22,030 nucleotides of DNA from Clostridia bacterium (GTDB taxonomy: Bacteria > Bacillota > DULZ01), in NCBI GenBank assembly GCA_012520135.1, contig JAAYOX010000077.1:1-22030 (forward strand), read 5' to 3'. Below the pieces are notes generated by a model. That model was not told the origin of the DNA. It did no database searches and saw only the letters and a list, made by a program, of their open reading frames with translations. A program made the translations under genes and the position numbers. Of the stretch, positions 1 through 5,954 are shown piece by piece; positions within the stretch are counted from its first letter, which is position 1, and each line of letters begins with the position of its first letter.

Positions 1-429
1 AGGACCTAGAAAGGCATAAAGCAAAAATACCCCCGCAATGAGTACCATTACCCAACCGGTGGCCCGGCGGGCTGCTTCCAGAAGCGCTATGATCAAGATA
101 ATACCGAAAAATATATCTGTATTAGTATAAGCTCCCGCCCTCATAACAATATCCTGGTAAAATATCAGGATATACAAGCCGGAGGCAATCGCTGCCAAAA
201 TAAACACTGCATCTATAACTGTCAAATGATCTTGCCGGCCACTTTTACGTAGCGGAAAGATCAGGAAAGCCAATACTAAAATGAAAACCAAGTGAATATC
301 TCTTTGCAGCCAAGCACCAAACATTGAAATGCCGGCCGTGTATAAATGAAAGGCAGTTAATCCCAAAGCAGCAATTACAATGAGATACCAAGTAATGTTC
401 TTTGACGCCCCTGTTTCAGAATTTTTCAC
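1..429 (-). CDS. TRAP transporter fused permease, TAXI type (N-terminal part; cut by window edge)
   Basis: Inner-membrane permease of a TRAP-type secondary transporter, which imports small organic acids handed over by a periplasmic or lipoprotein receptor using an ion gradient. Only the first 143 residues are in the window; the frame is still open at base 1. The start is GTG at 429, preceded by GGAGG with a 7-nt spacer. The translation is hydrophobic, with about four membrane segments in the visible part, around residues 13-32, 45-60, 72-90 and 105-141. A short loop containing EAARRATGW is typical of fused DctQM permeases of the TAXI subfamily. It follows the DUF1850 gene (61-nt gap) and the TAXI receptor gene in the same direction, so one operon is likely. 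Family members are usually over 600 residues. Substrate is unknown. The family call rests on the visible N-terminus plus context. Confidence 0.85.
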   Translation of the reverse strand, partial: MKNSETGASKNITWYLIVIAALGLTAFHLYTAGISMFGAWLQRDIHLVFILVLAFLIFPLRKSGRQDHLTVIDAVFILAAIASGLYILIFYQDIVMRAGAYTNTDIFFGIILIIALLEAARRATGWVMVLIAGVFLLYAFLGP

Positions 430-490
430 TTCTTTACCTCCTCAAGCCAACTGTTTATGGTTCCGAACCCGCTGGAAGAAAATGCTGCTC

Positions 491-1003
491 TTAGTCCTTG
501 GCGATAGCAAATTGTACTAAATCCATTCCCTCCACATAATTTCTTAATGGATACTCTTCACCTCTGTATACCAGGCAGTGATCTGCTATGGTCCCAACCC
601 TGAGGGGAAGAGAATCCAGCCGGCGATTCATTTTTTCAATAATAATCCACTCACCCTCAACTTTTAACTCACCCTGCCCCATGTATCCAAGGCCTGCTCC
701 AAAAGACATCCAGCGCACTTGATCCAATACCAAATTTCCCTGGTTCACCTTAAACGTCTCTTGCACCGGCAAGCGGTCTACCGAATGGATATAATGTATT
801 TGAAAACTTTCGCCTTCCAGGACAGGGACCTTCATAATCATTTGACCGGTTTTCATATTAACCATTGTCAAGCTGTATTCCAAAGAAGTGCTAACTTGCC
901 AAAAATAAACCGTACTTAGTGTTAATATCACAACAAGGAAGAGGAAAAGCCCTTGCTTGAGAGGGGCTTTTCCTTTTTGAACACCGTTCATGATAAAATG
1001 CAT
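491..1003 (-). CDS. DUF1850 domain membrane-anchored protein of TRAP-TAXI locus
   Basis: A 170-residue protein with one N-terminal membrane segment (about residues 17-36) and a probably extracytoplasmic remainder. The segment IHYIHSVDRLPVQETF (residues 69-84) is the recognisable core of DUF1850, a family found next to TAXI-type TRAP transporters. Its biochemical role is not established; an accessory role in uptake or assembly is inferred from conserved neighbourhood. ATG at 1003 lies 2 nt after the receptor's stop, which implies translational coupling, since there is only a weak purine-rich ribosome site. The in-frame ATG four codons later has no better site. The TRAP permease follows 61 nt downstream. 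Family call is fairly sure, function open. Confidence 0.8.
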   Translation of the reverse strand: MHFIMNGVQKGKAPLKQGLFLFLVVILTLSTVYFWQVSTSLEYSLTMVNMKTGQMIMKVPVLEGESFQIHYIHSVDRLPVQETFKVNQGNLVLDQVRWMSFGAGLGYMGQGELKVEGEWIIIEKMNRRLDSLPLRVGTIADHCLVYRGEEYPLRNYVEGMDLVQFAIAKD

Positions 1004-1005
1004 TA

Positions 1006-2061
1006 CTACTTCATTTCAGGTGGTATCAGACGTTCGGGCACATCAATACCAATTTCTTCCAAGTATTTAATTGCTCCTGGGTGCAGCGGCGCTTCCGCAG
1101 CACTGATTAGATTTTCCGGGGTAGTATCTTTTGCTCCAGGGTATACATTAATAATATCTTGGATGTTGTCAAAGATTGCCTTGACAATGGTATAGGCCAT
1201 GTCTTCAGACATCCTGCTATGCACAATCACCGAATTCCACACTGCTAAAGTTGCTACGTCTTCGGGCTGTTTGTCATAGGTTCCGGCGGGGATAACTGTT
1301 CTGTTGTAATATGGTTTGGCAGCTGTTACCTTGCTGATTTCATCCTCGGTGAAACTGATAATATTCGGCTGGTGAGTGGTTACTAAATCCATAATGGAAG
1401 AAGTAGGCGCCCCAACTGACCAAATACCAACATCAATTACATTGTCCCGAAGGGCTTGAGTGTTTTCGGCAAAAGACAACCGGAAAACAGAAAAATCATC
1501 ATAAGTGATATCCAACGCGCCTAAAACTTCGCTGGACATAGTCTCTGTACCGCTACCCGGAGCTCCAACCGATACTTTCTTACCTTTTAGATCACTGATA
1601 CTATTGACTTTACCGGCATCAACCGATACAACGTGCATGATGTTCGGATACATCACGAAAAGAGTCCTTAAGTCGATTGCCTTATCAAAAGCACCTTCAC
1701 CATTAACAGCCATGTATACCACATCATTCATCAATAGGCCTATAGCGGAATCCCCGCTATCAAGCAAGCGGGCATTTTCAACGGAGGCACCGGTGACTTC
1801 TGCAGCGGCTTCCAATCCGTCTACGTACTTATTGATAATATCAGCCATAGCTCCGCCGTAAGGATAGTAAGTGCCGCCTGTTCCGCCGGTGGCTATAGAA
1901 ATTCGTTCAGGCCGTTGGCTGGGTGCAGTTTGTCCTTCTTGACTGCTGCCCCCTCCGGCATCAGGGCCGGCAGACCCTCCTCCGCAACCGACTACAAAAG
2001 CGCTGAGTAATCCAAGCGTTAACACCAGTACCAAAATCTTTTTAACTGCTTTACTATGCAT
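1006..2061 (-). CDS. TAXI family TRAP transporter solute-binding lipoprotein
   Basis: Extracytoplasmic substrate receptor of the TRAP transporter. The 351-residue product starts MHSKAVKK, followed by a hydrophobic signal segment and a lipobox ending VVGC with the lipidated Cys at residue 26. A Gly/Ser/Gln-rich tether leads into the folded domain. The TAXI signature ISIATGGTGGTYYPYGG and the SVGAPGSGTETMS stretch are typical of the family, whose characterised members bind glutamate or other small carboxylates; the ligand here is unknown. I chose ATG at 2061 because a GAGGGGGG ribosome site sits 6-7 nt upstream and the signal peptide then has normal length. An in-frame GTG at 2121 would add 20 residues but abuts an AGGAGG with no spacer. 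It is first in the operon with DUF1850 and the permease. A sigma54-type promoter with upstream palindromes precedes it. Confidence 0.92.
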   Translation of the reverse strand: MHSKAVKKILVLVLTLGLLSAFVVGCGGGSAGPDAGGGSSQEGQTAPSQRPERISIATGGTGGTYYPYGGAMADIINKYVDGLEAAAEVTGASVENARLLDSGDSAIGLLMNDVVYMAVNGEGAFDKAIDLRTLFVMYPNIMHVVSVDAGKVNSISDLKGKKVSVGAPGSGTETMSSEVLGALDITYDDFSVFRLSFAENTQALRDNVIDVGIWSVGAPTSSIMDLVTTHQPNIISFTEDEISKVTAAKPYYNRTVIPAGTYDKQPEDVATLAVWNSVIVHSRMSEDMAYTIVKAIFDNIQDIINVYPGAKDTTPENLISAAEAPLHPGAIKYLEEIGIDVPERLIPPEMK

Positions 2062-2175
2062 AACATAACCCCCCTCTAAATATTTCCATAGAAAAGACAA
2101 CGAAAATATACTATGGCCCACCCTCCTTTTCTGAATATTTTCAAGTTACTGAATTTTACCTTCAAATGATTTATA

Positions 2176-2190
2176 GCAATCTTTATGCCA
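2176..2190 (-). promoter_or_regulatory. Sigma54-type -24/-12 promoter of the TRAP-TAXI operon
   Basis: On the minus strand CTGGCAT-AAAGA-TTGCT matches the RpoN consensus (TGGCAC, 5 nt, TTGC) with exact spacing; only the last base of the -24 box differs. The predicted start is near 2164, giving a leader of about 103 nt to the ATG at 2061. The same architecture occurs before the thiolase gene at 4903-4917. Inverted repeats around 2190-2215 (TACAGT/ACTGTA type) lie just upstream and may bind another factor. Confidence 0.6.
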
Positions 2191-2253
2191 GCATACAGTA
2201 CACAAAGAACCACTGTACTACGCATATAACCAACATATTCATTTTTCCATGAT

Positions 2254-2287
2254 GTAATTTTGCGTTATTACCAATGCAATATTGCAT
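2254..2287 (-). promoter_or_regulatory. Candidate enhancer sites (tandem GCAAWWTTGC palindromes) for the sigma54 promoter
   Basis: A perfect 14-bp palindrome, ATGCAATATTGCAT, occupies 2274-2287 (core GCAATATTGC at 2276-2285). A second copy with one mismatch, GCAAAATTAC on the minus strand, lies at 2254-2263. Their centres are 22 bp apart, two helical turns, at about -90 to -121 from the predicted sigma54 start. That is where bacterial enhancer-binding proteins usually bind. The core recurs at 4985-4994 upstream of the other sigma54-type promoter. Confidence 0.5.
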
Positions 2288-2288
2288 G

Positions 2289-2318
2289 AAAAGCAAAAAA
2301 CCGCCTACCGGCGGTTTT
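2289..2318 (-). terminator. Rho-independent terminator after rpmA
   Basis: Stem AAAACCGCC / GGCGGTTTT (2297-2305 with 2310-2318) and a 4-nt loop. Reading on the minus strand it is followed by TTTTTT, GC and TTTT. It lies 20 nt after the rpmA stop and ends the rplU-prp-rpmA transcript before the separately controlled TRAP operon. Confidence 0.9.
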
Positions 2319-2338
2319 CAGGATTACTTAACCATTAT

Positions 2339-2614
2339 TTAAGCGTATACGCTTACTTGCTTTTTGTCACGACCTTTTCTTTCGTAACGGACTGTACCTT
2401 CAATTAGTGCAAAAAGAGTATGGTCTCTACCTAAACCAACGTTTTCCCCTGGATGAATTTTTGTGCCTCTCTGACGCACCAAAATGTTACCGGCAGCCAC
2501 ATACTGACCGTCGTGCCTTTTTATCCCAAGTCGCTTGGCTTCACTGTCACGACCGTTCCTAGAACTACCAACACCTTTTTTAGTGGCAAAAAGCTGTAAA
2601 TCAATTCTTAGCAT
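2339..2614 (-). CDS. rpmA: 50S ribosomal protein L27 (with cleavable N-terminal extension)
   Basis: Large-subunit ribosomal protein L27, whose N-terminal tail reaches towards the peptidyl transferase centre. The 91-residue product has the conserved KKGVGSSRNGRDSEAKRLG block followed by GNILVRQRGTKIHPG. It carries the Firmicutes extension MLRIDLQLF before ATKKG. In Staphylococcus aureus the equivalent extension is removed by the Prp protease between Phe and Ala, and that junction is preserved here (LQLF|A). The Prp gene lies directly upstream and overlaps this ORF by 7 nt. A strong terminator follows. obgE, which follows rpmA in many Firmicutes, is not next. Confidence 0.98.
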   Translation of the reverse strand: MLRIDLQLFATKKGVGSSRNGRDSEAKRLGIKRHDGQYVAAGNILVRQRGTKIHPGENVGLGRDHTLFALIEGTVRYERKGRDKKQVSVYA

Positions 2615-2949
2615 TTAGTCCACCTCCTCTTGTGGATCTTAAAGTATTTCCCGTAGTTAGGTTCCAGGGCCTCAAGCCCTAATGACATTGTGTTCAAGAT
2701 AACCTGTGCTCTCTCTTTTTCTTCAGCGTTAAGCTTTTCCGGCAAAGTGCAACGCAGTAACCCTTCCTGAATCATTACTTCCGGAGCAAGGGACAAAAAA
2801 TGGTTTAGTCCTACCACCGCTGTCTGGCTTAAGATAGAAATTGCGGCACAGACAATGTCTTCCCCATAAGGAGCAGCCCCGGCGTGACCTTCCACCTGAA
2901 AAGCCTGGATATAATCATCCTCAGCCAGAAAAAGTTCCACAGTAACCAT
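2608..2949 (-). CDS. prp: Ribosomal-processing cysteine protease Prp (YsxB family)
   Basis: Cysteine protease that trims the N-terminal extension of ribosomal protein L27, an essential maturation step in staphylococci. The 113-residue product contains the family signature GHAGAAPYGEDIVCAAIS, with catalytic His22 and Cys34. It sits between rplU and rpmA as in most Firmicutes. Its ATG lies 3 nt after the rplU stop, with an AAGG ribosome site inside the end of rplU. Its end overlaps rpmA, so the three genes are translationally coupled and the protease is made together with its substrate. Length and position are typical. Confidence 0.95.
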   Translation of the reverse strand: MVTVELFLAEDDYIQAFQVEGHAGAAPYGEDIVCAAISILSQTAVVGLNHFLSLAPEVMIQEGLLRCTLPEKLNAEEKERAQVILNTMSLGLEALEPNYGKYFKIHKRRWTKC

Positions 2950-2952
2950 AAT

Positions 2953-3264
2953 CTAGCCTTGAATATTCTCCACTACTACTTCTGTGTAAGGCTGGCGGTG
3001 TCCATGCTTGCGACGGTAATTCTTTTTGGGCTTATACTTGAAAACGATTACTTTCTTTCCCCTACCGTGTCCCTGGACTTTCACCGTCACTTTTGCTCCT
3101 TCAACAAAAGGATTACCTACTTTTACTCCATTACCATCGGAGACTAACAGTACCTTGTCTAATTCTACTACTTCGCCTTCCTGGGCAGTCAGTTTCTCCA
3201 GACGAACTACATCCCCCTGGCTAACCCTGTACTGCTTGCCTCCTGATTCAACAATTGCGTACAT
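2953..3264 (-). CDS. rplU: 50S ribosomal protein L21
   Basis: Large-subunit ribosomal protein L21, 103 residues, starting MYAIVESGGKQYRVSQGD and ending with the basic KPKKNYRRKHGHRQPYT region, typical from end to end. I chose ATG at 3264: GGAGG stands 7 nt upstream and the N-terminus is then canonical. A longer in-frame version would add 16 non-conserved residues overlapping the leader. It heads the rplU-prp-rpmA operon and has its own promoter and a structured leader. In many Clostridia rng precedes it; here rng lies about 7.4 kb away. Confidence 0.98.
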   Translation of the reverse strand: MYAIVESGGKQYRVSQGDVVRLEKLTAQEGEVVELDKVLLVSDGNGVKVGNPFVEGAKVTVKVQGHGRGKKVIVFKYKPKKNYRRKHGHRQPYTEVVVENIQG

Positions 3265-3300
3265 TGACGCACCTCCTCGCAAAGACTCGCTGATCATAGG

Positions 3301-3345
3301 TGGACTAGTCACTTAAACCCTGATCATGCGGTTTTAAACGGTCCA
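3301..3345 (-). ncRNA. Structured 5' leader of rplU (candidate L21 leader)
   Basis: Between promoter and ribosome site, TGGAC (3341-3345 read on the minus strand) can pair with GTCCA (3301-3305). These close an inner stem of TTAAAACC with GGGTTTAA (3330-3337 and 3313-3320), with one mismatch. TGATCA occurs in the loop and again just 3' of the structure, so an alternative pairing is possible. Firmicutes rplU transcripts often carry an autoregulatory L21 leader. The assignment to that class is inferred from position and the ability to fold, not from a covariance match. Confidence 0.45.
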
Positions 3346-3351
3346 ACGAAT

Positions 3352-3380
3352 AAGTTACCACAACCGGCACTCCTTGTCAA
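3352..3380 (-). promoter_or_regulatory. Sigma-A type promoter of rplU-prp-rpmA
   Basis: A perfect TTGACA -35 box (3375-3380, minus strand) is followed after 17 nt by TAACTT (3352-3357), a weak -10 hexamer. It lies between the thiolase stop and the rplU leader, in the right place to drive the ribosomal operon independently of the thiolase transcript. Confidence 0.5.
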
Positions 3381-3396
3381 GATGCCAATCATATTG

Positions 3397-4581
3397 CTAT
3401 ACCAGCTCCAGCATTATCGCCATCCCCTGACCCCCGCCGACGCATAAGGTGGCCACTCCCAATTGCTCCTGCCGGCGCATCATTTCATAGAGCAAGGTGA
3501 CCACGATTCTGGCTCCTGTAGCACCCAAGGGATGCCCTAAGGCGATGGCACCGCCGTTAACGTTTACCTTCTCCGGATTGAGGCCGGCCAACCGGATTAC
3601 CGCCAGGGACTGGGCAGCAAAAGCTTCATTGAGTTCAATCAGGCCAACATCCGATAAGCTTTTCCCGGTCCGTTCCCACAGCTTTTCCAGGGCGAGAACC
3701 GGTCCGATCCCCATCACTTCCGGAGATACTCCTGCATGAGACCAATCCACAATCCTGGCCAAAGGCTTTAAGCCCAGTGCCTTGGCTTTAGCGGAAGACA
3801 TGATCACCAAAGCGGCAGCCCCGTCATTGCGACCGCAGGCATTACCCGCCGTGACGGTACCGCCGGCTTTGAAAGCCGGTCTCAACCTTTTCAAGCCTTC
3901 CAAAGTGGAATCCGGCCGGGGAAACTCATCGGTATCAAAAATAACAGTCTGTTTCTTTTGCTTTACTTCCACCGGCATAATTTCTTCCTTAAATTTACCT
4001 GCCTCCATAGCTGCTTTGGTTCTTTGCTGGCTTTGCAGGGCAAAAACATCCTGTTCCTCCCGGGTGATCCCATATCTTTCAGCTACATTCTCCGCCGTCA
4101 TACCCATGCTTAAATGACTGCCGTAAATATCCATCGGCTGTTGCCCGTTTTCCAGGTTGGAATCAACCAAAACCGGATTGCCCTCCCCAAACCGCGCGTT
4201 ACGCAGGTAAATAGGTGACCGGCTCATATTCTCCACGCCGCCCACTACCAAGATTTCCCCATGGCCAAAAGCAATCTGCTGCACTCCCGAACCGATGGCC
4301 TGCATCCCGGAAGCACAGAGCCGGTTCACGGTAAAAGCAGGTGAATTTTCGGGAATGCCTGCCCGGAGAGCTGCGATACGGGCCACATTGGAGGACTCGG
4401 TACTCTGACGCACTTCCCCCAGAATCACTTCATCCACCTGATCCGGTATGATACCTGCCCGCCGGATCACTGCCTGAATGATCAGGCTGCCTAAATGGCC
4501 GGAACTGAGATCTTTTAAGGCACCGCCAAATTTGCCGATTGGAGTCCTGGCGGCACTGACAATCACCACATCAGCTTTCAT
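3397..4581 (-). CDS. Acetyl-CoA C-acetyltransferase (thiolase)
   Basis: Thiolase of 394 residues that joins two acetyl-CoA into acetoacetyl-CoA or cleaves 3-ketoacyl-CoA in the reverse direction. All catalytic residues are visible: Cys89 in VNRLCASGMQAI, His350 in GGAIALGHPLGATGAR and Cys380 in CVGGGQG. ATG at 4581 follows GGGAGGAGG with a 6-nt gap; the GTG directly before it is closer than ideal. Behind it lies the decayed C-terminus of a 3-hydroxyacyl-CoA dehydrogenase gene, the usual pathway neighbour. Further upstream is a sigma54-type promoter, as for the E. coli acetoacetate operon containing the thiolase AtoB. No clear terminator lies between it and the rplU promoter. Whether it works in synthesis or degradation is not decided by sequence. 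Confidence 0.95.
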   Translation of the reverse strand: MKADVVIVSAARTPIGKFGGALKDLSSGHLGSLIIQAVIRRAGIIPDQVDEVILGEVRQSTESSNVARIAALRAGIPENSPAFTVNRLCASGMQAIGSGVQQIAFGHGEILVVGGVENMSRSPIYLRNARFGEGNPVLVDSNLENGQQPMDIYGSHLSMGMTAENVAERYGITREEQDVFALQSQQRTKAAMEAGKFKEEIMPVEVKQKKQTVIFDTDEFPRPDSTLEGLKRLRPAFKAGGTVTAGNACGRNDGAAALVIMSSAKAKALGLKPLARIVDWSHAGVSPEVMGIGPVLALEKLWERTGKSLSDVGLIELNEAFAAQSLAVIRLAGLNPEKVNVNGGAIALGHPLGATGARIVVTLLYEMMRRQEQLGVATLCVGGGQGMAIMLELV

Positions 4582-4612
4582 CACAATCCTCCTCCCTTTT
4601 CTTCTGCCGGGA

Positions 4613-4702
4613 TTATTTGCTGTCTCTCTCCCTGTAATCGTAAAACCCTTTGCCGGTTTTCTTTCCCCACTCTTACTTCACATATTTCTCCACGATCACC
4701 GG
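4613..4702 (-). pseudogene. Decayed C-terminal remnant of a 3-hydroxyacyl-CoA dehydrogenase gene
   Basis: Just upstream of the thiolase the minus strand reads PVIVEKYVK, a stop, E, then WGKKTGKGFYDYRERDSK and a proper stop at 4613-4615. KTGKGFYDY is the highly conserved C-terminal signature of 3-hydroxybutyryl-CoA/3-hydroxyacyl-CoA dehydrogenases, usually preceded by something like VRAGWLGR. The in-frame stop and the lack of an upstream open frame show the gene is broken. A stretch in another frame further upstream (GGPYRIN, about 4703-4740) could be more of the same gene after a frameshift, but this is uncertain. The enzyme normally works next to thiolase. The match is from memory of the motif. 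Confidence 0.55.
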
Positions 4703-4732
4703 CAAAGGTTAATACGGTACGGTCCTCCGACT

Positions 4733-4863
4733 TTATCGATTCGGTAAGCATAAAAAGTTGTTAGGCAAAGGGCTTGCTCCAAGAGACAGGCAGCAACTTG
4801 CACCTGAGCACCTATTTAAATCCCTGATATCACATTTAAATTCCATCCATTCAATTCCTCCTT
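4733..4863 (-). other. Strong ribosome site with short ORF in the thiolase leader
   Basis: AAGGAGG (4857-4863) precedes ATG at 4850, which opens only a 4-codon frame, and ATG at 4846, which opens a 37-residue frame beginning MEFKCDIRDLNRCSG and ending TAA at 4733-4735. The peptide resembles nothing I recognise and is Cys-rich. It may be the start of a gene whose body was deleted, since it sits between a good promoter and the dehydrogenase remnant. It could also be a leader peptide. A separate 56-codon frame from ATG 4751 runs to a TGA overlapping the thiolase ATG. Confidence 0.3.
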
Positions 4864-4865
4864 GT

Positions 4866-4881
4866 CTTATGCAGGCATAAG
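4866..4881. promoter_or_regulatory. Palindromic operator-like site in thiolase leader
   Basis: CTTATGC-AG-GCATAAG is a perfect inverted repeat with 7-bp arms. It lies about +10 to +25 from the start predicted for the sigma54-type promoter at 4903-4917. A further TTATGC half-site lies at 4910-4915. The position suits a repressor site; the regulator is unknown. Confidence 0.35.
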
Positions 4882-4902
4882 CATTTTTTCATATAGTATA
4901 AT

Positions 4903-4917
4903 GCAAAAGTTATGCCA
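4903..4917 (-). promoter_or_regulatory. Sigma54-type -24/-12 promoter of the thiolase region
   Basis: On the minus strand ATGGCAT-AACTT-TTGCA fits the RpoN consensus with exact 5-nt spacing between TGGCAT and TTGC, the same -24 hexamer as at 2185-2190. The predicted start is near 4891, about 45 nt before the MEFK start and 310 nt before the thiolase ATG. A TATACT/ATACTATAT stretch just downstream could also act as a -10 box, but no convincing -35 accompanies it. Confidence 0.55.
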
Positions 4918-4984
4918 TCGACCGGAAACTCCTTAAGCCATGTTATAGCATAGTTTCTCCTAAGTAAGACAAAAACGCGCTATC

Positions 4985-4994
4985 GCAAATTTGC
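4985..4994. promoter_or_regulatory. Candidate enhancer site GCAAATTTGC
   Basis: Perfect 10-bp palindrome at about -94 to -103 from the predicted sigma54 start of the thiolase transcript. It fits the GCAAWWTTGC core found twice upstream of the TAXI sigma54 promoter. No second good copy was seen two helical turns away on either side. It could also concern the divergent plus-strand genes. Confidence 0.4.
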
Positions 4995-5019
4995 AACAGC
5001 CTTGTCTGAACATTAGGAT
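4991..5019 (+). promoter_or_regulatory. Possible sigma-A promoter for the phosphatidyltransferase gene
   Basis: TTGCAA, 17 nt, TAGGAT on the plus strand, four of six matches in each box. A perfect TATAAT at 5052-5057 is an alternative -10 but lacks a recognisable -35. Either would give a leader of more than 200 nt to the ATG at 5287, containing the hairpin at 5157-5174. Apart from these elements I see nothing in 4882-5286. Confidence 0.2.
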
Positions 5020-5156
5020 AGAATGAACTGCTTTTAGTGACTATTTAGGAATATAATTAGATTAGAACAATAGACGGGATTGTTTTAAGTATGTTGCTGT
5101 TAAAAAAATCCAGAATATATTCAGCAATAATTGTCCTTTTAGATGATGCAGGCTGA

Positions 5157-5185
5157 ATCACCCTTTTGGGTGATAGTATTTTATT
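5157..5185 (+). terminator. Hairpin in the leader (terminator- or attenuator-like)
   Basis: Perfect 7-bp stem ATCACCC / GGGTGAT with TTTT loop (5157-5174), followed on the plus strand by AGTATTTTATT. The tail is only moderately T-rich. It lies about 100 nt before the phosphatidyltransferase start, so it may attenuate that transcript or end a short RNA; the opposite strand lacks a T tract. Confidence 0.35.
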
Positions 5186-5286
5186 AATGAAACCTTTAAA
5201 ATAGATAAATGGGGTTTATTACCGGACTTCTTATTCCCAGCATAGCAGCTGTTTAATTAACAATTATCAAGGGGGGCAACAAAGTT

Positions 5287-5898
5287 ATGTTAGAGAGGGC
5301 ATTTCCACCGCTTAAATTTTTAAATTTTCCAAATATCATTTCCACAGTTGGTCTTTTTTGTGGTTTTGTTTCATTTGTGTTCGCTGCACAAGGCAATTTG
5401 CAAGCAGCACTTTTTATTTACCCTTTGACACTGGCGCTTGATTCTTTGGACGGTATTGCTGCCAGAAAAATGCACTGTGCCTCCCAATTTGGCTTGCTGC
5501 TTGATTCCTTTTGCGATTGTTTCAATTTCTGTATAATACCGGTATTTATCGCCTATACCTTAGGTTTTAATTCCTGGCTCGCTGTTGGGCTGTTATTTTT
5601 GCATATTGTCACAGGCATCTGGAGGCTTGTCTATTACTGCATTATTGGAACACAAGATGCAGATTCAAATCCTTACTTTTTAGGAGTAACAACCACTCTT
5701 TCTGCCGCATTATTTTATGTTGGACTGAGTGTAATGAAACTTTTAGACATTTCTAATCTTGATCTTTTCTTTATTCCCTTTTTCCTGATCGTTTCCATGT
5801 CTATGGTTTCCTCATATAAACTAAAAAAATATGGTTTTACTACCATTTTATTTGGTGTCTTGATTCCATTGCTGATGATACTCAACTATTTTTTTTAA
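5287..5898 (+). CDS. CDP-alcohol phosphatidyltransferase (PssA-like)
   Basis: Membrane enzyme of 203 residues that transfers a phosphatidyl group from CDP-diacylglycerol to an alcohol such as serine, glycerol phosphate or inositol phosphate. The family motif D-x2-DG-x2-AR-x8-G-x3-D-x3-D is complete: Asp52, Asp55, Gly56, Ala59, Arg60, Gly69, Asp73, Asp77. The N-terminal FPNIISTVGLFCGF is typical of PssA-type members, but the acceptor alcohol cannot be fixed. About six membrane helices fit the hydrophobicity. ATG at 5287 follows AAGGGGGG by about 10 nt. An MFS-like gene follows after 56 nt, very likely co-transcribed. The gene is visibly richer in A+T than the housekeeping genes nearby, which hints at separate acquisition. 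Confidence 0.85.
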   Translation: MLERAFPPLKFLNFPNIISTVGLFCGFVSFVFAAQGNLQAALFIYPLTLALDSLDGIAARKMHCASQFGLLLDSFCDCFNFCIIPVFIAYTLGFNSWLAVGLLFLHIVTGIWRLVYYCIIGTQDADSNPYFLGVTTTLSAALFYVGLSVMKLLDISNLDLFFIPFFLIVSMSMVSSYKLKKYGFTTILFGVLIPLLMILNYFF

Positions 5899-5954
5899 TT
5901 CTATAACCACCTTAGCCTCTTATATATGTATATGGGGTTGGAACGGAGGTCAGT

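Noticed and set aside
2062..2121. Longer TAXI receptor form starting at GTG 2121
   Set aside because: It would put 20 extra residues before the lipoprotein signal, and its AGGAGG abuts the GTG. ATG at 2061 has a well-spaced GAGGGGGG site.
3265..3312. Longer L21 form starting 16 codons upstream
   Set aside because: The extension is not part of the L21 family and overlaps the leader; ATG at 3264 has a proper GGAGG.
4581..4751. 56-residue ORF ending at a TGA that overlaps the thiolase ATG
   Set aside because: It runs out of frame through the dehydrogenase remnant, has no ribosome site and its peptide resembles nothing; the overlap seems accidental.
4985..5185. Short palindromes as a phage attachment site or insertion-sequence end
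   Set aside because: No integrase or transposase, target duplication or matching inverted repeat was seen in the neighbourhood.
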